A stretch of 12,761 bases of DNA. It comes from Deltaproteobacteria bacterium (lineage in GTDB: Bacteria > Myxococcota_A > Polyangia > Haliangiales > Haliangiaceae). Position 1 is the first letter of the stretch. Every line of letters begins with the position of its first letter. Of the stretch, positions 6,885-12,761 are shown one piece after another. A program made the position numbers and the translations under genes. Location of the stretch: the NCBI GenBank assembly GCA_013813945.1, contig JACCQV010000855.1, positions 1 through 12,761 on the forward strand, in the 5' to 3' direction. The notes beneath the pieces were generated by a model. It saw only the letters and a list, made by a program, of their open reading frames with translations. It was not told where the DNA came from and did not search any database.

Positions 6885-8111
6885 TCAGCGGCGGCGGCGG
6901 CGGAACACGAGGAGCAGCGGAAGCAGCGCCGCAGCCCAGCTTCCATTGCCACCGGCGTTGCATCCGCCAGTGACTTCGATGCCGTCATCGTGCATGTCGT
7001 CGGCCTCGCCGCTGATGCCCTCGTCGCCGTTCGGCGTGATCGTCACGGCGATGTTGATCGTGCCGAGGTCGTCGCCATCGGCGACCAGCGTGAGCTGCGT
7101 GAAGGCCGGAGTCTCCTCGGTCACCATCGGGCCGGTGATCTCGATGTCGATCGTCCCGCGCGCGCCCGGGAGGATCGAGGTGTTGATCGGGCCGACCTCG
7201 GTCGGCGAGGTCCAGCTCTGCGCGTCGTAGAGCTGGCTGGCGGTGCCGCCCGCAACCATCAGGCGCGTCGTGGCTGGCCACGCGACGGTACCGGTGTTCT
7301 CGACCGTGATGGAGTACGTCGCATGCGCGCCGGGCGCGATCCGGTCCGGACCGTCGACCGCGAGGATGTTCGCGCCGGTGTTCTCGCGCTGCGTGCCGCA
7401 GGTGGCGCCAATCGAGAACCCCGTCGCGGGAGCCGAGCGCAGAGCTGCCTCCGTGCCCGGGCCGTAGTCGCCGTCCTCCGAGATCCTGTCGTTCGGGTGA
7501 TTGCGGTTCCACAGCCGCTGGAACGCGAGGATGTCCTTGCCACGGATATCGGGCGAGGCAGTGTGATCGAAGTGAACGTCATCGCCGGGGACGGAGTGCG
7601 ACCAGCCCTGGTTGCGCATCGCCGAGATCCGCGTGCCCCAGTTCTGGAGGTCGAGTGCGCGTCCGCTCTGGTGGTTCGAGCGGCCCGGAGTGGCAGCATC
7701 CTCGATGCCGCAGCGGCCCTGCTGGTACCAGCGATAGAGCAGGTACTGCTGCGGGAGGGCGCGGAACGCGCTGTTGATCTGGATCGAGCTGTTCGCGCTG
7801 ACCTTCAACAGCGCGGTCTTGGCCGGCGCGCCGAGGTACGGCAGCACCGCGTTGCTCGTGAACGTCAGGTTCCCCCCCGGGGAGAACCTGGTAAGGCTCG
7901 TCGGGTTCATGCAGCTGATCTCGTCTGCGATCTGCTTGGACAGGCCGAGCACGACGGCGGTCGTGCACCCGGATGACGTGTAGGCAGAAACCGACACCGC
8001 CGACGTCGTCGCGCTGTACGTGTCGTCCGTCTCGATGCAGCCAGTCGCGAGCACTGCCACGAATGGAGAAACAGCGGTCACCAGGCGAGCGAAGCGGCTT
8101 TGCATGGACAT
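6885..8111 (-). CDS. M15 zinc peptidase lipoprotein with MYXO-CTERM-like tail
   Basis: A predicted cell-wall peptidase (D-Ala-D-Ala carboxypeptidase or peptidoglycan endopeptidase type) of 408 residues. The N-terminus is a lipoprotein signal ending at lipobox LATG-C25. The peptidase core at about 110-185 has SNHQSGRALD (zinc ligands His147 and Asp154) and DDVHFDH (catalytic Asp177, zinc His180), the spacing of the M15C group that includes phage T5 endolysin. Residues 190-230 (DILAFQRLWNRNH, DGDYGPGTEAAL) resemble a peptidoglycan-binding module. Residues 247-360 (ATYSITVENTGTVAWP, then SILPGARGTIDIEITGP) resemble the NBR1-like Ig domain. The tail is GGC at 382-384, a hydrophobic helix, then five Arg: a MYXO-CTERM-like sorting signal. 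The start is placed at ATG 8111 (ATG 8105 also possible) because the signal peptide begins there; longer frames add a Pro/Arg/His-rich stretch. Confidence 0.88.
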   Translation of the reverse strand: MSMQSRFARLVTAVSPFVAVLATGCIETDDTYSATTSAVSVSAYTSSGCTTAVVLGLSKQIADEISCMNPTSLTRFSPGGNLTFTSNAVLPYLGAPAKTALLKVSANSSIQINSAFRALPQQYLLYRWYQQGRCGIEDAATPGRSNHQSGRALDLQNWGTRISAMRNQGWSHSVPGDDVHFDHTASPDIRGKDILAFQRLWNRNHPNDRISEDGDYGPGTEAALRSAPATGFSIGATCGTQRENTGANILAVDGPDRIAPGAHATYSITVENTGTVAWPATTRLMVAGGTASQLYDAQSWTSPTEVGPINTSILPGARGTIDIEITGPMVTEETPAFTQLTLVADGDDLGTINIAVTITPNGDEGISGEADDMHDDGIEVTGGCNAGGNGSWAAALLPLLLVFRRRRR

Positions 8112-8164
8112 CGTGAACGACGAGTTCAGCAAGCGCTGGGCCGGGTTCAGTTTGCTGCTCGGAC

Positions 8165-8179
8165 TGCACACGTTGTGCA
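8165..8179. promoter_or_regulatory. Perfect inverted repeat, operator candidate upstream of the M15 gene
   Basis: TGCACA and TGTGCA are separated by three bases (CGT), giving a 15-base dyad whose inner edge is 53 bases upstream of the M15 peptidase ATG. Size, symmetry and position suit a dimeric repressor or activator site. No regulator gene is adjacent, so the binding protein cannot be named. A chance dyad of this length in a gap this small is unlikely but not excluded. Confidence 0.4.
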
Positions 8180-8291
8180 CCGGCCTGCGCGCCGATCTTC
8201 GATCCGCGTGCACTCGGAGCCCGATTGCGGGTCGAAACGCTTCAAGATTGTGGTGCTCGCGCACTGGCAACTCGAGCGGCCGGTGAGCCCT

Positions 8292-8317
8292 CCCACCGTC
8301 GGCGGGGGAAGACTCCC
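8292..8317 (-). terminator. GC hairpins after the ExbD-like lipoprotein gene, possible terminator
   Basis: About 30 bases past the lipoprotein stop codon the minus strand first forms GGGA/TCCC around a four-base loop (8306-8317), then CCCGCC/GGTGGG with one G-U pair and a three-base loop (8292-8306). The two share a base, so they are alternatives or stack closely. No U tract follows. They may end the upstream transcript, but the call rests on position and pairing only. Confidence 0.3.
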
Positions 8318-8346
8318 ACGGATAGCGTCAGCGCCAGTGAAACCCG

Positions 8347-9447
8347 TCAGTCGACACGTGCGACGGCGCCGGGGCTCGCGACGTGATCGAGCGTGTGGAG
8401 CAGCAGCTGGAGCGAGTCCGTTGGGCGCAAGCCAACCCGCGTCTTGCCGGCATCGGACAGCCAGTAGTACCGGCGCTCCCACGGATACTCGGCAGCGCGC
8501 GCGACGACCGCGATCTGCGTGGCGCCCGACTTCTTCGCGTCGGCGAGGATGCCCTTGACCTGCGCGAGCGTCAGGTCAGGCCGCAGGTGCAGCGTGATCG
8601 TGTCGCTCTCCGCCCGCAGCTCGCGAAGCGCCTCGATGCGTTGTGCGCCGAAGTATTTCTGGCCGCCGACGACGACCTCGCCGAGCACGCTGATCTCCGC
8701 CTCGCGCCACAGCGCGGTCACGTCGGTCAGGTTCGCGCCGGTCTCCGCGGCATTGCCGGCGATCGGCCAGTTGTCGGGATGCGAGCGACGCTCCACGTCG
8801 TGGAGGTAGCCATGTGCGGCGCGATCGAGCTGCTCCCACGAGCGCACCGCTTCGTGCCAGCCGGGATCGGCTCCGCACATCGTGCAAACCGTCACCGCGT
8901 TGCGAACCCGCTCCATCGCACGACGCGTGGCGACCGTTGCGACGACCGCCCCTTGATGCTCGGGCACTACTTGCTTGCAGTCACCCGCGAGCGGGCCCCC
9001 GCACAGCCGCTGGAGATACGTGCGTGGATCCTCGGCGGCAATCGGCTGGAGCAGCGCGGCCTTCGCGTCGCGCTGGATCAGCACGGCGTCCATCTCGATC
9101 GCTGGCGATAGCAACGTCGGCCACACGGTGAGTGCGAGCGCGTCGACTTGCTCCGCCATCGACTTCGCTTGCACCGACTTCACGGGCGCGAGTGCGAGCA
9201 CCACGAGCTTGAGCTCGGCTTCCTCGGCGACGGTGCGATCCATGCCGGGGCGCAGCTTGAGCACGGCATCTGCGAGCTCGCCGAATGCCTGGGGCGTGCG
9301 ACCGTTGGCGACGTACTCGTCCACCGCGGCGCTGAGTGCCTTGCGGTTGTATTCCGTCGAGTCGCCAGCCGTCTGGTTGACCTCGACGGCTGGCCGCTCG
9401 CAGGCAGCGAGCAGTCCGAGCACGAGGGTCAACCGAAGGCTCAACAC
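8347..9447 (-). CDS. Lipoprotein with an ExbD-like C-terminal part, function unknown
   Basis: A 366-residue envelope protein. The N-terminus MLSLRLTLVLGLLAAC is a short lipoprotein signal with lipobox LAA-C16. Glu at +2 fits outer-membrane sorting. Residues 30-250 are mainly helical and unrecognised, with four cysteines (C149, C157 and the pair C188-T-M-C191, then GADPGWHEAV). Residues 254-350 (VLGEVVVGGQKYFG, ITLHLRPDLTLAQVKGILAD, GATQIAVVAR) resemble the periplasmic fold of ExbD/TolR proteins, which normally carry an N-terminal membrane helix instead of a lipid. The start is GTG 9447; TTG 9444 is an alternative, and neither has a Shine-Dalgarno. It begins 12 bases after the CobW gene and is probably co-transcribed with it. 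The ExbD resemblance is a pattern judgement. Confidence 0.82.
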   Translation of the reverse strand: MLSLRLTLVLGLLAACERPAVEVNQTAGDSTEYNRKALSAAVDEYVANGRTPQAFGELADAVLKLRPGMDRTVAEEAELKLVVLALAPVKSVQAKSMAEQVDALALTVWPTLLSPAIEMDAVLIQRDAKAALLQPIAAEDPRTYLQRLCGGPLAGDCKQVVPEHQGAVVATVATRRAMERVRNAVTVCTMCGADPGWHEAVRSWEQLDRAAHGYLHDVERRSHPDNWPIAGNAAETGANLTDVTALWREAEISVLGEVVVGGQKYFGAQRIEALRELRAESDTITLHLRPDLTLAQVKGILADAKKSGATQIAVVARAAEYPWERRYYWLSDAGKTRVGLRPTDSLQLLLHTLDHVASPGAVARVD

Positions 9448-9459
9448 GGGATATACGAG

Positions 9460-10476
9460 CTAGCTAGCAAGGTGGATGCCCGCGGCGATCACGCAGGCCC
9501 CAAGTACAGCGTCGTCGACGTTCGGGCCGAGCGCAACCACGCATCCCTCCTCGCGTCCTTCCCCGAAGTCAGGCGCTGCGACCGGCTCGCTGGACACCCG
9601 GAGACCGACCCGGTGGATCGCGGTCCACCGCGCCGTATCGGTCCCGCTGCGACCATCGACGGCGCGCAGGATCCCCTTGATCCTCACATAGTTGTCCGGC
9701 AATTCGGCGAGCTGATCCTCGAGCTCTTCGAGGTCTACCGTCCCCTGTACGGGGACCCACACGCTGTCGATTCCATGTGCAGCGCCGCCGTCGGAATGCC
9801 GACAGTTCTCGTCGTGAACGTGCGGGGTACCCTCGCCATCCGGGTGGTCATCGACCCCATCCGGGCGGGTCGTTGGCGGGTCGGCCAGGATCTGCTCGAG
9901 CCACGCAGCGTGCTCGTCGGTGGTGCCGCGGCGGATCAACGCACGCGGCGCGAGCAAGCGCACGGCAGCAACTGCGGCATCGGTGTCGCGGTCGCCCGCG
10001 ATCTCTGACTTCGTCACCAGCACCACATCGGCATACGCGACCTGGCTGTCAACCGACGCGGACAGCGACCGCGAGGCCAGGAACTGCGTCGCGTCCACGA
10101 GCGTGACCACCGCGGCGAGCCGCACCCGTGCCTCCACCGGCTCGCGCCGCACGGCCCACGCGATCGGCAGCGGCTCTGCAACGCCGGTGGTCTCGAGCAC
10201 GATCGCCGAGAGCGGCCGAGCGTCGACGAGCTCGATCAACGTCCGATCGAGCTCGTCTCCGAGGACGCAGCACACGCACCCTCCGGGGAGCTCGATCATG
10301 CGCGCACCGTGAGCGCCGAGCAGCGCGCCATCGATCCCGATCGCACCGAGCTCGTTGACGATGACGCCGAGCTGGCTCGTCTCGTTGCGCTCCGCGCGGC
10401 GCGCGAGGATCCGGTTGACGAGCGTGGTCTTCCCGCTGCCAAGAAATCCGGTCACGACGACGAGCGGTACACGCAC
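9460..10476 (-). CDS. CobW/CobN-type G3E family GTPase, metal chaperone-like
   Basis: A 338-residue cytoplasmic P-loop GTPase of the G3E group, whose members deliver or insert metal ions (Zn, Co, Ni). Motifs are Walker A GFLGSGKTT at 10-18, the metal-binding GGCVCC at 65-70 (Cys67, 69, 70), switch region ETTGVAEPLP at 95-104, and a His/Asp-rich stretch at 209-234 (TPHVHDENCRH) typical of metal-handling members. The base-specificity motif, normally NKxD, appears as TKSE (155-158), an unusual form. The C-terminal part (RIKGILRAVDG, then GCVVALGPNVDD) is compatible with a CobW C-terminal domain. It starts at GTG 10476, 20 bases after the PaaK-like gene, with no clear Shine-Dalgarno. No vitamin B12 gene is nearby, so a cobalamin role is not supported. 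The metal and client are unknown, and no Zur-type site is visible. Confidence 0.93.
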   Translation of the reverse strand: MRVPLVVVTGFLGSGKTTLVNRILARRAERNETSQLGVIVNELGAIGIDGALLGAHGARMIELPGGCVCCVLGDELDRTLIELVDARPLSAIVLETTGVAEPLPIAWAVRREPVEARVRLAAVVTLVDATQFLASRSLSASVDSQVAYADVVLVTKSEIAGDRDTDAAVAAVRLLAPRALIRRGTTDEHAAWLEQILADPPTTRPDGVDDHPDGEGTPHVHDENCRHSDGGAAHGIDSVWVPVQGTVDLEELEDQLAELPDNYVRIKGILRAVDGRSGTDTARWTAIHRVGLRVSSEPVAAPDFGEGREEGCVVALGPNVDDAVLGACVIAAGIHLAS

Positions 10477-10496
10477 GCCGCCAGCATACCCCGCGG

Positions 10497-11894
10497 CTAC
10501 GAAGTCGGCTTCTCGACGATGACGACCTTGCGCTTGCCGGCGGCGGTCAGCGGGATGTCATCGACGTACTCGATCGTGAAGGGCGTCGCGGGCAGGTACT
10601 TCCTGGCAAACTCGTGGACCTTGGTGTTCTCGGCCTCGGGTAGGCGGTCACCGACGTTCGGGACGACCTTCATCACGACGCTGCCATCGAGCCGCTGGAT
10701 CACCTGGAACTTGCGCGCGACGTGACTCATCACGCCGAACAGGATGTTGAACACGAGGCCACCGACCGCATTGCCGTTCCCGTCGCGCAACGTCTCGGTG
10801 ACGCGGCCCTCGATGGGACCGATCCGATCGAGCCCACGGCCGCAGCGACATGGTTCGTACTCGCGCGCGACTGCGAGGTCGCCGGTGATGTAGCGGATCA
10901 TCGGACACGCGAGGTTATGCAGATCGGTGATCGCGACCTCGCCGGTCTCGCCGGGCTTCGCGGTGCGCACCGTGCCGTCGGCCTCGCGGACGATCAGCTC
11001 GACGACCAGCTTCTCCATCGAGGTGTGCATCCCATCGTGGATCTCGCACTCGGATCCGATCAACATCACCTCGCGGCATCCGTATGTCTCGAACACGGGG
11101 CCGAAGGCTTGCTCGATCATCTCGCGGTCGTGCGGCCACAGGCGCTCCGCACCGACGAGCACCGGGAATGACTTCCAGCTGCGGAGCTTGTGCTCGATGA
11201 CAAACTTCGCGAGCGCGGCCGCGCCGGCGGTGTACGCGACCATCACCTGTGGCTCGAACTTGCGCAGCTGCTGCACCGCTGTCAGCAACGCTTCGTCCCC
11301 GCGCGGCGTGCAATCGATGTAGAGGTCGCGCTTGAGCGCGCGATCGATCGCGACCTTGCTGCGCTTGACCCAGCTATCGGCGCGTGGCCCGGCACCCCAG
11401 TAGTGGAGGGCGCGCATGCCGATCCGATAGCCGGACCAGCCGTAGCCCCGCCATCTCGTCGCATCGCGCCAGTGCCGTGACTCCGCGTTGTACTTGACGA
11501 CGACAGGCTGCCCGGTCGTCCCGCTGGTCGTCTTCTCGATGACCCATTTCGGGGGAGCGGCCGCCATGCGTGCCTCGAAGGACGTCCTCACGGTGTCTCG
11601 ATCGAGGATCGGGAGTTGCTCGAGCGCATCGACCGTCTCGAAGTCCGCGGGGGTCAAACCGCGCTGGTCGAGCAGGTCGCGGTAGTAGGCCGTGTGGAGA
11701 TACGCGTGGCGGATCAACCGACGAAGAAACCCCGCCTGCAGATCGCGGATCGCGGGTCGCGACCAGCGTTCGGTGCCTTCGAGATAGCGCAGTAGCGGCA
11801 CCGTTGGCCGACCACGCGCGGCCTCGAATGCAGGGAACAGGGCCTTGGCGAGCAGCGGTCCGTAAAGATCAGGCACGTTGGTTTCCGCTACCAT
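10497..11894 (-). CDS. PaaK/CapK-like AMP-forming ligase (phenylacetate-CoA ligase family)
   Basis: A 465-residue member of the ANL adenylating enzymes, closest in pattern to phenylacetate-CoA ligase and the CapK-type proteins of polysaccharide loci. The P-loop is TTSGTTGQP at 122-130. Further blocks are LVGAERLWPHDREMIEQAFG, YGCREVMLIGSECE from 271, KPGETGEVAITDLHNLACPM, RYITGDLA at 334-341, a Cys pair in CRCGRGLDRIGPIEGR, and the C-terminal Lys motif TAAGKRKVVIVE at 450-461, whose lysine should serve the adenylation step. The substrate acid cannot be read from sequence; no phenylacetate pathway genes are adjacent. The ATG at 11894 (MVAETNVPDLYG) is natural. The divergent gene starts only nine bases away, so its promoter must lie inside that gene. 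It heads a run with the CobW and lipoprotein genes. Confidence 0.92.
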   Translation of the reverse strand: MVAETNVPDLYGPLLAKALFPAFEAARGRPTVPLLRYLEGTERWSRPAIRDLQAGFLRRLIRHAYLHTAYYRDLLDQRGLTPADFETVDALEQLPILDRDTVRTSFEARMAAAPPKWVIEKTTSGTTGQPVVVKYNAESRHWRDATRWRGYGWSGYRIGMRALHYWGAGPRADSWVKRSKVAIDRALKRDLYIDCTPRGDEALLTAVQQLRKFEPQVMVAYTAGAAALAKFVIEHKLRSWKSFPVLVGAERLWPHDREMIEQAFGPVFETYGCREVMLIGSECEIHDGMHTSMEKLVVELIVREADGTVRTAKPGETGEVAITDLHNLACPMIRYITGDLAVAREYEPCRCGRGLDRIGPIEGRVTETLRDGNGNAVGGLVFNILFGVMSHVARKFQVIQRLDGSVVMKVVPNVGDRLPEAENTKVHEFARKYLPATPFTIEYVDDIPLTAAGKRKVVIVEKPTS

Positions 11895-11903
11895 GCACCG
11901 TGC
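11895..11903. promoter_or_regulatory. Nine-base divergent spacer between ligase and deacetylase-like genes
   Basis: Only GCACCGTGC lies between the chosen start codons at 11894 (minus) and 11904 (plus), and it is itself nearly symmetrical (GCAC and GTGC around one base). Each promoter must therefore sit inside the other gene, or one mRNA is leaderless. An A/T-rich patch at 11915-11940, unusual here, could be the promoter for the minus-strand ligase gene. Confidence 0.35.
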
Positions 11904-12761
11904 GTGCTAGGCCGATTACGAAAGAAAAATCTCCAGTACTGCCTCCGTGACTACGCTCGCCACCTGGTTCGACGTGCGCGTGCGCCACAGGCGCACGGTC
12001 CACGACACATCCTGTTCGCACTTTGCGATCACTACGAACCGCTGTGGCACGGCGCTCCGGATGATGTAGGCAATGCGCGTGTCGACGCGTGGGCCGATCA
12101 CTACCCTGCGCTGGGTGAGTTTCGTGACAGCGATGGACGGCCACCGCGCCACGGCTTCTTCTTCCCGGGGGAGGAATATCGACCACACTTCCTCGATCAA
12201 CTCGCGAAGCTCGCGCGTGCAGGGTTTGGCGAGGTCGAGTTCCACCTTCACCACGACGGCGACACCGCCGATTCGCTCGCACCGAGAATCGCCGCGCATC
12301 TCCAGACGTTCTCCGAGCACGGTCACCTGTCGCGCGAGGGGGCCAGCTTTCGCTGGGCCTTCATCCATGGCAACTGGAGCCTCGCGAACGGACGGCCCGA
12401 CGGAAAGTGGTGCGGTGTCGACGACGAGCTGCCGATGCTCCACGAGCTCGGGTGCTACGTCGATCTGACGTTCCCGTCGGCGCCGGACCCGTGTCAGCCC
12501 GACAAGGTCAACCAGATCTACTGGCCCGTCGGAGACCTGACGAAGCGACGCTGCTACGAGAACGGTGAGCGCGCGAAGGTCGGCGTGCATCACGACGATC
12601 GATTGTTGATGATCACCGGTCCGCTCGCGTTCGCACGCAAGGGCTCGACCGGCATCCGCCTCGAGAACGGCGCGATCACCGGTGATGATCCGCCGGACGC
12701 GCAGCGCGTGGCGACCTGGATCAACCAGGGCATCCACATCGAGGGCCGCCCCGAGTGGGTG
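11904..12761 (+). CDS. Polysaccharide-deacetylase-like protein, 3' end outside the window
   Basis: An open frame of 286 codons without a stop runs to the window edge. There is no ATG near its beginning, so a six-frame search for ATG can miss it. I place the start at GTG 11904 (MLGRLRKKNLQYCLRDYARH). Visible motifs are LFALCDHYEPLWHG (38-50), GFFFPGEEYRPHF, EVEFHLHHDGDT (110-121), FRWAFIHGNWSLANGRPDGK (149-168) with WCGVDDELPMLHELGCYVDL after it, and TFPSAPDPCQPDKVNQIYW. The His/Asp clusters and HGNW block recall uncharacterised NodB-fold (carbohydrate esterase 4-like) proteins of exopolysaccharide loci. The catalytic assignment, with Asp42 and the His114-His117 cluster, is tentative. I see no signal peptide, which points to cytoplasmic action on a precursor. 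The divergent neighbour is the PaaK/CapK-like ligase, consistent with sugar-chain modification. Confidence 0.82.
   Translation, partial: MLGRLRKKNLQYCLRDYARHLVRRARAPQAHGPRHILFALCDHYEPLWHGAPDDVGNARVDAWADHYPALGEFRDSDGRPPRHGFFFPGEEYRPHFLDQLAKLARAGFGEVEFHLHHDGDTADSLAPRIAAHLQTFSEHGHLSREGASFRWAFIHGNWSLANGRPDGKWCGVDDELPMLHELGCYVDLTFPSAPDPCQPDKVNQIYWPVGDLTKRRCYENGERAKVGVHHDDRLLMITGPLAFARKGSTGIRLENGAITGDDPPDAQRVATWINQGIHIEGRPEWV

Larger units (their letters stand above)
8112..8346. promoter_or_regulatory. 235-base intergenic region upstream of the M15 peptidase gene
   Basis: This is the longest gap in the window. It separates two genes on the same strand, the lipoprotein ending at 8347 and the M15 gene starting at 8111. 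It should hold the end of the upstream unit and a promoter for M15-aat. It contains a GC hairpin near the upstream end and a perfect inverted repeat about 54 bases before the M15 start, listed separately. Open frames crossing it on either strand have no recognisable product. I see no clear sigma-70 boxes or Shine-Dalgarno. Confidence 0.5.

Noticed and set aside
6990..7976. Plus-strand frame of 328 codons opposite the M15 peptidase
   Set aside because: Antisense shadow; the minus frame has the lipobox, zinc motifs and sorting tail.
8020..8286. Plus-strand open frame running into the 235-base intergenic gap
   Set aside because: It begins inside the antisense of the M15 gene, has no ribosome site and no recognisable product.
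9459..9468. Palindrome GCTAGCTAGC at the end of the CobW gene
   Set aside because: It consists of the last codons and stop of the gene; short, and with no layout suggesting a binding site.
11916..12737. Minus-strand frame of 273 codons at the right edge
   Set aside because: The plus-strand frame from GTG 11904 has conserved-looking motifs (DHYEP, HHDGDT, HGNW); the minus frame is its shadow.

Overview
The window looks like a chromosomal segment of a myxobacterium-type bacterium (Myxococcota). The evidence is very high GC, dense short-spaced genes, two lipoproteins, and a MYXO-CTERM-like tail on the 408-residue M15 peptidase (Gly-Gly-Cys, a short hydrophobic stretch, five terminal arginines). 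I call eleven protein-coding genes, two of them cut by the window edges. I see no tRNA, rRNA, CRISPR array, insertion sequence or integrase. The layout reads as ordinary core or housekeeping DNA mixed with lineage-specific genes, not as a mobile island.

Left part (1-4191, minus strand): pntA and pntB encode the membrane proton-translocating NAD(P)+ transhydrogenase, which exchanges reducing equivalents between NADH and NADP+ using the proton motive force. They are followed, after a 90-base gap with two hairpins, by a soluble two-PAS sensor histidine kinase whose ATPase half lies outside the window.

Centre-left (4277-6143, plus strand): a small zinc-ribbon protein overlaps by four bases with a 346-residue protein of unknown function, so the two are probably translationally coupled. 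A secreted DUF3060-like repeat protein follows. Its 3' end overlaps by 17 bases the 3' end of the convergent gene aat.

Centre-right (6127-11894, minus strand): five genes in one direction, in transcription order. They are a PaaK/CapK-like AMP-forming ligase, a CobW-type G3E GTPase, a lipoprotein with an ExbD-like C-terminal part, an M15 zinc peptidase with both an N-terminal lipobox and a C-terminal MYXO-CTERM-like tail, and aat (N-end-rule leucyl/phenylalanyl transferase). The first three are tightly packed. A 235-base gap holding a perfect 6+6 inverted repeat separates them from the last two, so there are probably two transcription units.

Right edge (11904-12761, plus strand): a partial polysaccharide-deacetylase-like protein diverges from the PaaK-like gene with only nine bases between start codons. 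This pairing suggests surface-polysaccharide modification.

The best candidates for new biology are the coupled zinc-ribbon/346-residue pair, the doubly anchored M15 peptidase with an NBR1-like domain, and the nearly spacerless divergent ligase/deacetylase pair. Nothing here is clearly a new defence or mobile system. Start codons are mostly chosen from protein N-termini, because Shine-Dalgarno sequences are scarce throughout.
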